DNA of 64,000 nt from assembly GCA_944324455.1 (NCBI GenBank), contig CALUWJ010000002.1:1-64000 (forward strand), written 5' to 3'. Positions within the stretch are counted from its first letter, which is position 1; every line of letters begins with the position of its first letter. A program made the position numbers and the translations under genes. Below the pieces are notes generated by a model. The model saw only the letters and a list, made by a program, of their open reading frames with translations. It had not been told where the DNA came from and did no database searches. Of this stretch, positions 55,282-63,425 are shown piece after piece. The DNA comes from Candidatus Gastranaerophilales bacterium (GTDB taxonomy: Bacteria; Cyanobacteriota; Vampirovibrionia; Gastranaerophilales; Gastranaerophilaceae).

Positions 55282-56769
55282 CTATGATAACAAGTAATTT
55301 ATTAGTGTTCTAATCATTACACCTGTTGGCCCTTGCAAGGTTTCTTTGTTTGATTTATCCAAATAAGCTGTTCCTGCAATATCTAAATGAAGCCATGACT
55401 TAGATTTTGTGAAATTTGATAGAAACCAAGCAGCGGTTGAAGTTCCTGCTTGTCTTCCTCCTGTATTTTTCATATCAGCAATATTAGATTTTAGATTATC
55501 TTTAAGTTCTTCTAATATTGGCATTTGCCAAGTGTTTTCTCCGGATTTTTTGGATATTTCTATAAAATTATCTATTTGTTTTTGGTTATTTCCCATAACG
55601 CCTGTAATATTGTTTCCTAATGATACAATAACAGCGCCTGTAAGTGTTGCAATATCAATAACTTCATCAACATTTAGCTTATCGCAATAAGTCAGCGCAT
55701 CTGCCAGAGTAATTCTGCCTTCTGCATCCGTGTTATCAACTTCAATGGTTTTACCGTTCATTGCAGTTAAAATATCTCCTTGCTTATAAGCTGAACCTGA
55801 TGTCATGTTTTCACATAGTGCAGCTACAACGTGGAGTTCAATATCGCTTTCCAATTTTGCTATTGCTTGAATTATACCTAGAACGCTTGCTGCACCTGTC
55901 ATATCATCTTTCATTGTCAACATAGATGTAGCCGGTTTAATATTCATTCCGCCTGCATCAAATGTTATGCCTTTACCTACAAGAGCAATTTTTTTTCTTG
56001 GTGTGCATTTTGGTTTATAAGCTAAATGGATAAATTTGGGTTCATGGACACTTCCTTGGCTGACAGCTAAAAATGCATTCATATTCAATTCTTTTATTTG
56101 ATTTTTGTCATAAATTTTTGCTTCTAATTTATGTTCTTTTGCAATTTGAGCTGCGATATTTGCTATATATTCAGGTGTTGCAATTTGGGCTTGTTCGTTT
56201 ACCAAGTCTTTTGTGAATTTCATGGCAAAAGATGTGTATGCGCCAATTTCAGCTGCATTTTCAATTTCTTTTGTAAAATTATCATCCAACAGTTCAATTG
56301 TTTCAATTTTTGGTTTTTTTTCTGATAAATATTTATCAAATTCATATAATCCAATTCTGGCTGAGCAAAGAGACATTTTTGCTGAGTCTTCTTTGTTAAA
56401 GTTTTTAGTTATATTTATGCATTCATTCAAATTTTCAATTAATTCTATTCCTATTGAATTATTTTTTGTCATGTTTTTTGCAATTCTTGCAGCATTTGCT
56501 ATAACTTGCGAGAATTTCCGTCTTGTGAGCTTATCTTTTTTTCCAAGCCCTGCTAATAAAACTTTTATGTTTTCATTTATTGAATATTTAAAAGTCTCCA
56601 TAAATTCACCTTTAAATATTTTATATGTTTCAATTTGATTTAATAATTGGTTGTTTGATAATTTGTTTAAATAATCAAATAAGTTGCTTTTTGGTTTATA
56701 ATCTTCCCAAAAAAAGCAAATTATTGTATCTGACGTAAATTCTTCAATTTTTTTGGTTAAAAATCTCAT
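55282..56769 (-). CDS. pepA: Leucyl aminopeptidase (M17)
   Basis: 495 residues. C-terminal catalytic domain has the full two-metal motif set: GKGITFDAGG (Lys and Asp), MKDDMTGAASV and NTDAEGRITLADAL (NTDAEGR signature). N-terminal domain is divergent. Removes N-terminal residues from peptides. Starts 5 bp after trmFO; co-transcribed. GGAG precedes the ATG. Confidence 0.95.
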   Translation of the reverse strand: MRFLTKKIEEFTSDTIICFFWEDYKPKSNLFDYLNKLSNNQLLNQIETYKIFKGEFMETFKYSINENIKVLLAGLGKKDKLTRRKFSQVIANAARIAKNMTKNNSIGIELIENLNECINITKNFNKEDSAKMSLCSARIGLYEFDKYLSEKKPKIETIELLDDNFTKEIENAAEIGAYTSFAMKFTKDLVNEQAQIATPEYIANIAAQIAKEHKLEAKIYDKNQIKELNMNAFLAVSQGSVHEPKFIHLAYKPKCTPRKKIALVGKGITFDAGGMNIKPATSMLTMKDDMTGAASVLGIIQAIAKLESDIELHVVAALCENMTSGSAYKQGDILTAMNGKTIEVDNTDAEGRITLADALTYCDKLNVDEVIDIATLTGAVIVSLGNNITGVMGNNQKQIDNFIEISKKSGENTWQMPILEELKDNLKSNIADMKNTGGRQAGTSTAAWFLSNFTKSKSWLHLDIAGTAYLDKSNKETLQGPTGVMIRTLINYLLS

Positions 56770-56773
56770 TACT

Positions 56774-58105
56774 TTATTCTCCTAGTGTATTTTTGATTTT
56801 TTCTATCTCATCTAATGCTCTTTTTGAGCGTAGTTCATTTTTATATTTTTTATCTTTTAATCTTTTTTTATCTCCATCTATTTCTTTTGTTATCCCCCAG
56901 TTAGCATTTATTGGCTGGAATTTTTTATGTTCTTTAAATGTAATATATTCAATTAATGAACCAAGCATTGTTGTATTATCAAGTTTAATAAGTTCTTTAT
57001 TTTTTAAATATCTATCCATATTAATAGCTGCAAAAAGCCCTGTGGATATGCTTTCACAGTATCCTTCGACACCTGTTATTTGTCCTGCAAAAAATATATT
57101 TTCATATTTTTTTGTTTGTAAGTATTCATTTAAAATTTTAGGAGAGTTTATAAAAGTGTTTGCATGCATGACGCCATACCTTGTTATTATGGCTTTTTCA
57201 AGGGATGGAATACTCTGAATTAATTTTTTTTGCTCTCCCCATTTTAGGTTTGTCTGGAAACCGACAAGATTATATAAATTTGCCATTTTGTCATCTTGTC
57301 TTAATTGTACAACAGCATAAAATTGATTTTTTTTGAATTCCGTTTTTATTCTTTTGTCAAACAGCCCTACGGGTTTTAACGGCCCAAATCTTAGAGTATC
57401 TTTTCCTCTTGAAGCCATAACTTCTATTGGCATACATCCTTCAAAGTAATTTGCCTCAAATTCTTTCAATGGTGCTCTTTGGGCATTAATTAGAATATCA
57501 TAGAAGTTATCATATTCTTCTTTTGTCATAGGGCAGTTGATAAAATCTGCTTCGCCTTTATCCCATCTTGAAGCATAAAATGCTTTATTGAAATCAATTG
57601 AGTCTTTTTCGATTATTGGCGCTATTGCGTCATAAAAATGAAAATCATTTTCACCAAATTCTTTTTTAATATTTTGAGCTAATTCTTTGGCACTTAATGG
57701 GCCTGTAGCTATTATTGTAGGTATTGAGTTATCAATTCTTTCATATTTCTCGTTGATTATTTTTATGTTTTTGTATGATTTAATTATGGATTCTATTTCT
57801 TTACAAAAACCAAACCTGTCAATCGATAGTGAATTACCTGATGGCACTTTATTTTTTGTTGCAATAGGAAATAAAGTTGAGCCTAATTGAGTTGCTTCTT
57901 GCTTTAATAATCCTGAAGCTGACGTTATATCAATTGAGCCCAATGAATTAGAACAAACAAATTCGGCCGGATAGCTTGTTGTATGTGCTCCTGTTTGATA
58001 TTTAGGACGCATTTCGTATAATTCAATATAATAGCCTTTTTTGGCTAAATAAATTACGGCTTCGCTGCCTGCTAATCCTGCCCCTATTACTCTTACTTTC
58101 TTCAT
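56774..58105 (-). CDS. trmFO: tRNA (uracil-54-C5) methyltransferase TrmFO
   Basis: 443 residues. FAD-binding GAGLAGSE (7-14) at the N-terminus, GAHTTSYPAEFVCSNSLGS and GCMPIEVMASRG are typical of TrmFO, the folate- and FAD-dependent enzyme that makes T54 in tRNA. The conserved catalytic Cys in FVCSNS is present (Cys51 area). Start ATG has TATAAT 6 nt upstream and no ribosome-binding site. First gene of trmFO-pepA. Confidence 0.96.
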   Translation of the reverse strand: MKKVRVIGAGLAGSEAVIYLAKKGYYIELYEMRPKYQTGAHTTSYPAEFVCSNSLGSIDITSASGLLKQEATQLGSTLFPIATKNKVPSGNSLSIDRFGFCKEIESIIKSYKNIKIINEKYERIDNSIPTIIATGPLSAKELAQNIKKEFGENDFHFYDAIAPIIEKDSIDFNKAFYASRWDKGEADFINCPMTKEEYDNFYDILINAQRAPLKEFEANYFEGCMPIEVMASRGKDTLRFGPLKPVGLFDKRIKTEFKKNQFYAVVQLRQDDKMANLYNLVGFQTNLKWGEQKKLIQSIPSLEKAIITRYGVMHANTFINSPKILNEYLQTKKYENIFFAGQITGVEGYCESISTGLFAAINMDRYLKNKELIKLDNTTMLGSLIEYITFKEHKKFQPINANWGITKEIDGDKKRLKDKKYKNELRSKRALDEIEKIKNTLGE

Positions 58106-58111
58106 AGATTA

Positions 58112-58117
58112 ATTATA
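58112..58117 (-). promoter_or_regulatory. Predicted leaderless -10 box of trmFO
   Basis: A perfect TATAAT on the minus strand, ending exactly 6 nt before the trmFO start codon at 58105. The -35 is weak. No Shine-Dalgarno sequence fits between it and the ATG. Confidence 0.55.
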
Positions 58118-58171
58118 CTCTAAACAAGATAAAAATTGTCTTAACATTAATTAATATAAACCTAAAGATAA

Positions 58172-58363
58172 ATGAAAATGTGCCGATATTTATTAATAAG
58201 AGTGAATATCGGGTGGCTTATGTTTAGTTTGTCAAAATATAGTAAAAATAAAAATTCTGCATGTGACTTAATTAAAAAAGCCATGATAAAAAGAAGGCGT
58301 TTATCTGTTGCTGCTATTTTAAATGTTTCGTCAGACAGTCAAAGAATAAGAGTTGTGAAATAA
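58172..58363 (+). CDS. Hypothetical small basic protein, 47-63 aa
   Basis: Low-confidence gene. The longer start has no ribosome-binding site; an in-frame ATG at 58220 gives 47 residues and has GGGTGG just upstream, closer than ideal. The product is highly basic in the middle (IKKAMIKRRRLSVAAIL). Nothing similar is recognised; stop codon abuts the end of the convergent FtsB-like gene. Confidence 0.35.
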   Translation: MKMCRYLLIRVNIGWLMFSLSKYSKNKNSACDLIKKAMIKRRRLSVAAILNVSSDSQRIRVVK

Positions 58364-58813
58364 TTAATCAATGGTTTTTTCTGTTGAAACGTCTCTGTTG
58401 AATTTAGATGAAAAAGTTTCTAAAAATTTAAAAAATTTATTTTCAGTTACATTATCAGTGCTTTTAGGTTCATCGTTTTGTTGATTTATTATAATTAAAA
58501 CTTCATCTTTGGCAGCCATTTTTAGGTTGTTTCTGGCGATTGATTCAACTTTATACATTGAAGAAAAATTTTTAATTTCGTTTTTTAGGTGTTTATTTCT
58601 TTCTTCAGCTTGCGTTTTTAGCTCTTGAGCTTTAATGATTTTAGTTTGATATACAACAATTTTAGCTAAATTTAAAAGCGCGCTGTAGCTAATTTGGCAA
58701 ACGCATAATAAAAGAACTATAGTTAAAAATGAATGGTAAAATCTTATTTTTCTGATTTTTTTCTTTTGTTGTTTTTGTACTCTTGATTTTAAATTCATGT
58801 AATTGCTGCTCAT
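58364..58813 (-). CDS. FtsB/DivIC-like septum protein
   Basis: 149 residues. A basic N-terminus (KQQKKKIRKIRFYHS), one transmembrane helix (about 27-50), a coiled-coil region (about 55-85) and the FtsB-type box VESIARNNLKMAAKDEVLII. It fits the septum-formation-initiator family, which stabilises the divisome with FtsL/FtsQ. A Ser/Lys/Glu-rich tail follows. Assigned by pattern, not a conserved signature. Confidence 0.7.
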   Translation of the reverse strand: MSSNYMNLKSRVQKQQKKKIRKIRFYHSFLTIVLLLCVCQISYSALLNLAKIVVYQTKIIKAQELKTQAEERNKHLKNEIKNFSSMYKVESIARNNLKMAAKDEVLIIINQQNDEPKSTDNVTENKFFKFLETFSSKFNRDVSTEKTID

Positions 58814-58849
58814 AAAATAATTCTAACCTAAAATTTTTTTTTAAACTTA

Positions 58850-59785
58850 TTATAACCTAAATTCGTAACAATATTTTGCAACTTTTTGTTTTTGTTGATT
58901 TAGCTCATACTCAGGCAGCTTTACATCTAGCCAATTAAGGTTATTTAAGACATTAAGAGTTATAAGTTTTCTTGCTTCATTGTTGTTTTGTGTCATTTTC
59001 ACAAGAAGTATTTCATCTTTTTCTAAATTGTAGATTATTACAAAGCCTCCTGCGCCGACTTTTGAAAACAATTTTCCTTTTGATAGAGATATTATTTCGC
59101 TATCAAATCTGTTATATCCTCCAAAAATATTAGGGTATTTTAAAACCGCTGATAAAATCGGTTTAAATTTATCATCCTTTATTAAATTAAAATATGAATT
59201 GATTATTTTCTCAATGCTGATTGCCCAAAGAGGTGTTCCGCAGCCATCATAGCTTAAATCTGTACATTTTTCATTTGATAATGTTTCTTGCTTTTGTTTG
59301 ATTAATTGTTGAATGGGGTGGTGTTCATTGGTGTAGTTCTTTAAATCAAAATCAAGATATTTACACATTAAAAGCATCATTATGTGTTTTGCGCTGCAAT
59401 TATTGTGTAGTTTTGTTTTTTTTCCTTTAAAATGCCTTAAATCAAGAGGATTTATTGCTTTTATATTTAAATCAGATATTTTTAATTTATGTTTTTTTAA
59501 TATGTTTTTTAAAATATTTAGGTGTATTGTATCTCCTGCATGGGAGGCACAAAAGATTGCCAATTCTTTTTGTGTGAGTTTGAAGTCATTTATTATATTA
59601 CAATCACACATTATAGATGCTTGTAGGGGCTTAGCCAGTGAACGCATAAAAAAATGCGTTTTTGGGTCAAATCCGATTTTTTTATATATTTCTTTTTTGT
59701 TAGCTAAATATATACTGCCATAATAAATTGAATCAATGCAGTTATTTCTTTTGGTTGTAAGTAAAATTGTTGGTTTGTTTGTCAT
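58850..59785 (-). CDS. L-asparaginase, Rhizobium etli type
   Basis: 311 residues. FMRSLAKPLQA (Ser49, Lys52), FCASHAGD, HNNCSAKH (C130, K133) and SYDGCGTP (C182) match the pattern of the R. etli asparaginase family (zinc and Ser/Lys active site). A single stop overlap (one base) links it to the next gene on the same strand. Hydrolyses asparagine to aspartate and ammonia; specificity could be broader. Confidence 0.88.
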   Translation of the reverse strand: MTNKPTILLTTKRNNCIDSIYYGSIYLANKKEIYKKIGFDPKTHFFMRSLAKPLQASIMCDCNIINDFKLTQKELAIFCASHAGDTIHLNILKNILKKHKLKISDLNIKAINPLDLRHFKGKKTKLHNNCSAKHIMMLLMCKYLDFDLKNYTNEHHPIQQLIKQKQETLSNEKCTDLSYDGCGTPLWAISIEKIINSYFNLIKDDKFKPILSAVLKYPNIFGGYNRFDSEIISLSKGKLFSKVGAGGFVIIYNLEKDEILLVKMTQNNNEARKLITLNVLNNLNWLDVKLPEYELNQQKQKVAKYCYEFRL

Positions 59786-60531
59786 TAAAGATTTAAGAGC
59801 TTTTTCAAGCGTTTTTTCATGATTATATTTTCATTTTCAAGTCTTGCAATTTCTCGTTGCATTCTTACTAATTGATCTTCGCTTTGAGAGCCATCAGGAA
59901 GTTTAACTGATGTTAAACCTACACCTAGCGGAAGATGTTTTCTTGCTTCTTCTTTTAGCAATAATAAGCTGTCTAAACCTTTATCTGTAATAAAGCCCAT
60001 TTTAATTAAAACGCTTGCCATTTTAATGTGACGACCTTCATCGTTTAGTTGTTTTTGATAGCGAATTGCTTGCTCTAGTTGGATTGCGTTAATTTTGCCA
60101 ATTCTCTTAATGAATTCGCCTGTTTTTATTTTTCCTGCTATAAAAAGCGCAACGGCAATATTTTTATTTGTTTGATAGTCACTGATTTGCAGATATTCAA
60201 GTTCATTTAGTCTGCAGAATATCTTTGCGCTGTCTGCAAATGTCCAGTTGTTTTTTATGGTTATTTCAAAAATGTTATTGCCCTCAGATAAATCTTTTAA
60301 AAAAATATAGTAGCCTTCAGAAAGTTTAAGTGATCTTTGCACAAGCTCTTGCTTGCCTTTAAAAGTTAATTTAGGGCACATGTATTGAAAGAGATCTTCT
60401 CCTTCGATGAGTTGAGAGAATTCATCAAGTTTTTTTCTTAAATCTTCCAATATTTCTCTTGTTACTACTTGTTTTACCCATATCGGAAGATTTTTGATAT
60501 TTTGTATAAATAAGTCCGATGTTTTCTGCAT
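59785..60531 (-). CDS. MshEN/GspE-N-like helical protein, unknown
   Basis: 248 residues, soluble. The central part (about 130-195) has two helix-loop units, ALFIAGKIKTGEFIKRIGKI and ASVLIKMGFITDKGLDSLL, that resemble the N-terminal domains of type II/IV secretion ATPases, some of which bind c-di-GMP. The C-terminus is a coiled coil (RMQREIARLENENII). No ATPase follows. GGG-rich site precedes the ATG. Overlaps the asparaginase by one base. Confidence 0.5.
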   Translation of the reverse strand: MQKTSDLFIQNIKNLPIWVKQVVTREILEDLRKKLDEFSQLIEGEDLFQYMCPKLTFKGKQELVQRSLKLSEGYYIFLKDLSEGNNIFEITIKNNWTFADSAKIFCRLNELEYLQISDYQTNKNIAVALFIAGKIKTGEFIKRIGKINAIQLEQAIRYQKQLNDEGRHIKMASVLIKMGFITDKGLDSLLLLKEEARKHLPLGVGLTSVKLPDGSQSEDQLVRMQREIARLENENIIMKKRLKKLLNL

Positions 60532-60644
60532 TAATCTACCCTTTTACTACTATTATATATAATCTGGTTTTTTTTACAAATACATTATATAATTTATTGT
60601 GGTATGTGTGAAGTAAGTTATAATTATTAACGAAAGATTAAATT

Positions 60645-61055
60645 ATGGGGCTTGATGGAATTTCAATAAATCAGCTGAGAGTCACTCCAGAATACAATTC
60701 ATCCGAACTAAACAATGTAAATAATCTTAATGCTCAAAATGATGTTAAGATTGTTGATGGTTTATCAGAAGGACAAAAGATTGATCCGGATGAGGAAAAA
60801 CATCATGAAAATGCATCGCAAGATTTTAATCAGAGTGAAAACGAAAATGAAACAGATGTAAAAGAGGATGTAGTTAAGCATGATTTTTCTCAAAGTGACA
60901 AGTATAAACTCGAGATAAATGAGGATACAAATGATATAATAATAATAGAAAAACAAACGAATGAAGTAATTGAAAAAATAAATTCTAAAGAGCTATCTAA
61001 GTTAGTACTTTATCTTGCTAATTCTCAAGGGACCATTGTAAATAGGAAATTTTAG
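60645..61055 (+). CDS. flaG: FlaG family flagellar protein
   Basis: 136 residues. The C-terminal 65 residues match the FlaG pattern (YKLEINEDTNDIIIIEKQTNEVIEKI, then a conserved helix). The N-terminal half is acidic and poorly conserved. FlaG is associated with filament length and cap assembly in other bacteria. TATAAT at 60619-60624 is a candidate -10. First gene of flaG-fliS-fliT-like; one base separates it from fliS. Confidence 0.85.
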   Translation: MGLDGISINQLRVTPEYNSSELNNVNNLNAQNDVKIVDGLSEGQKIDPDEEKHHENASQDFNQSENENETDVKEDVVKHDFSQSDKYKLEINEDTNDIIIIEKQTNEVIEKINSKELSKLVLYLANSQGTIVNRKF

Positions 61056-61056
61056 T

Positions 61057-61539
61057 ATGAACCAGTATATTAAACAATATCAAAAATCCAGTATTGAAAC
61101 GGCATCTCGCGAACAAATATTAATTATGCTTTATGATGGCGCTATTCAGTTTCTAAATAAAGCTAAAGTTTCAATGCAGAATAAGCAAATTGAGCAAACA
61201 CATAACAATTTAATGGGTGCTCAAAATATTATTCAAGAGTTTATTAATTCAATGGATAGAGAAGTTGCTCCTCAGCTGGCAGAAAATCTAATAAGCCTTT
61301 ATGAATATTTTATAAGACGTTTGGTCTATGCAAATGTTAAAAAACAAATTGAACCTATTGATGAAGTTTTAAAATATTTAAAAAGTTTAAAAGCAACTTG
61401 GGAAAAAGCAATTGAGTTGGCGCAAAAAGAACAAGTTCAAGCATTAAAAGAATCTTCATCTGATTATTATGATAAGTATGATGAAGATAACGATGAAGAA
61501 GATGACGAAGAAGATGATGAAGATGATGAGGACGAATAA
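61057..61539 (+). CDS. fliS: Flagellin export chaperone FliS with acidic tail
   Basis: 160 residues. The four-helix FliS core (about 1-128) is clear: REQILIMLYDGAIQFLNKA near the N-terminus and a conserved central segment. About 25 extra C-terminal residues are almost only Asp and Glu, with two Tyr, which is not part of the usual ~130-residue FliS. The tail codons contain the GAGG that could serve the next gene. Binds flagellin monomers before export. Confidence 0.95.
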   Translation: MNQYIKQYQKSSIETASREQILIMLYDGAIQFLNKAKVSMQNKQIEQTHNNLMGAQNIIQEFINSMDREVAPQLAENLISLYEYFIRRLVYANVKKQIEPIDEVLKYLKSLKATWEKAIELAQKEQVQALKESSSDYYDKYDEDNDEEDDEEDDEDDEDE

Positions 61540-61541
61540 TT

Positions 61542-61922
61542 GTGTTAAGTGTCCATGATTACAATCATTTAAAATTGTTGTATGATGAGTTTTTGAAAAA
61601 AAATTTATATATTAAAGAAATAATAGCCAAGGGATTATGGGATGATATTGACGTTGCAGTTAAAGAAAAAGAAGCTTTAATGCGTCAAATTATTTTTTTT
61701 GAAAAGCCCAGGTTAAAGGCAGTTAAATCTAATTATGAGCTCAATAAAATAAGATTAAAATTAATTGAATTAGAAAAAGAAAATATAGCTTTAATTGTTG
61801 AAAAACGTCAAGAATTGACATTAGATTTAGCTAAAACTAAGAAAATGAAAAAAGTTTTAAACACTTACGAGCCAGCTTCAAGGAACGTAAAATCAACATT
61901 TGAAGTAAGGCAGGATGATTAA
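61542..61922 (+). CDS. FliT-like flagellar protein
   Basis: 126 residues from a GTG start; GAGG lies 11 nt upstream within the fliS tail. Predicted helical with a coiled coil (about 60-105). Position behind fliS and length fit FliT (the FliD chaperone), but conserved signatures were not found. Not assigned further. Confidence 0.55.
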   Translation: MLSVHDYNHLKLLYDEFLKKNLYIKEIIAKGLWDDIDVAVKEKEALMRQIIFFEKPRLKAVKSNYELNKIRLKLIELEKENIALIVEKRQELTLDLAKTKKMKKVLNTYEPASRNVKSTFEVRQDD

Positions 61923-63425
61923 CTATTTTCTTAGGTTTTTATAGCTAAATATGATATATATGATGACACCAATTAGTATCCAAATAGGAAACATTATTGC
62001 GCTTGATGTCAGTTGTTTAAGTGAATATATCATTAATCCAGTGCATGAAATTACGCCTAAAATAGGAAATAATGGAACAAATGGTACTTTGAAAGGTCTT
62101 TTTAAGTTTGGTTCTGTTTTTCTTAAAATAATTACCGCAACGCAAATTGCAATAAAAGCTGTAAATGTTCCATAATTACATAATTCAGCCGATATATTTA
62201 AATCCATAAATAAACTGCAAACTATAATTACAAGCCCTACACTCCAAGTTAATACATGTGGAGTTCTGTGTTTTTTGTGGATTACTCTTAATACTCTTGG
62301 AAGAAATTTGTCTCTACTCATGGCGTATAGAATTCTTGTTGAAGCTAGTTGACATATTAAAAATACGCTTGCCAAAGCGCAAACAGCAGCTACCGAAATA
62401 AAACCTGCTAAATAGTCTTTATTTATAATATGAAGCGCTGCAGCAATCGGAGCAGATGAATTTATTTGATTTATTGGAGCAATTCCTGTTAATACAAGTG
62501 CAACCAGTATATATAGAACCGTGCAAAATAAAAGTGTTCCCAATATTGCAATAGGTAAATCCTTTTGTGGATTTTTGGTTTCTTCTGCGGCTGTTGAAAC
62601 TGCATCAAACCCAATGTATGCAAAAAATATAATAAATGCCCCCATAAGTATTCCTGATAGTCCGTTTGGAGCAAATGGCACCCAATTCTCGGGTTTAATA
62701 TAAAAAGCGCCTACAACCACAAATGATAAAATCATAAATAGGTTTAAACACACCATAACGGTCGCAAATCTTGTAGATTCTTTTATTCCTTTTATTAAAA
62801 CAAGTGTTACTATGAGTGTAAGTAAAACTACGGGAATATTTATTGCAAATGGAATTTTATCAAACAAGAATGGCATTTTATCGTGTACATCCAAGCCATA
62901 TTTTGCGCACATATTATAAATCGAGCGTACGTCGCTTCTAAGCCATAGAGGAAAATTAACTATAAAATCAGGCAGGTAATTTGAAAACCCTTTTAATAAT
63001 TGGGTTAAGTATCCGCACCAAGAGCTTGCTACTGTTACATTTCCTATAACATAATTTAACATTAATACCCAGCCTATTATCCAAGCGGCAAATTCACCCA
63101 GTGTTGCATAGCAATATGTATAAACACTACCTGATACAGGAATGATTGAGGCAACTTCACTATAACATAATGCTGAAAATACACAAGCTATTGCAGCTAG
63201 TACCATTGAGATTATTATTGCAGGACCTGCACCCGGGCTTTCGGCACTTCCTTGAATTGCTGTTCCAACAATGGTTAAAATCCCTGTACCTACAACGGCG
63301 CCAATCCCTATGATGAATAAATCAAATGCGTTTAGGGTTTTTTTTAGTGAACCTGTTTTTGCTCTTTCGATTAATTCTTGAGCTGTTTTTCTCGTAGATA
63401 GGTTGGAAGCGATTTTTTTAAGCAT
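61923..63425 (-). CDS. APC-family amino-acid permease
   Basis: 500 residues from the ATG at 63425, with the stop of the upstream paralogue inside its first codons (8-bp overlap); longer starts are unlikely. Twelve or more membrane helices and the CAT/YfnA-like motif GIGAVVGTGIL at the N-terminus. Cationic amino acids are typical substrates, but this is inference. Tandem paralogue of the next gene. Confidence 0.92.
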   Translation of the reverse strand: MLKKIASNLSTRKTAQELIERAKTGSLKKTLNAFDLFIIGIGAVVGTGILTIVGTAIQGSAESPGAGPAIIISMVLAAIACVFSALCYSEVASIIPVSGSVYTYCYATLGEFAAWIIGWVLMLNYVIGNVTVASSWCGYLTQLLKGFSNYLPDFIVNFPLWLRSDVRSIYNMCAKYGLDVHDKMPFLFDKIPFAINIPVVLLTLIVTLVLIKGIKESTRFATVMVCLNLFMILSFVVVGAFYIKPENWVPFAPNGLSGILMGAFIIFFAYIGFDAVSTAAEETKNPQKDLPIAILGTLLFCTVLYILVALVLTGIAPINQINSSAPIAAALHIINKDYLAGFISVAAVCALASVFLICQLASTRILYAMSRDKFLPRVLRVIHKKHRTPHVLTWSVGLVIIVCSLFMDLNISAELCNYGTFTAFIAICVAVIILRKTEPNLKRPFKVPFVPLFPILGVISCTGLMIYSLKQLTSSAIMFPIWILIGVIIYIIFSYKNLRK

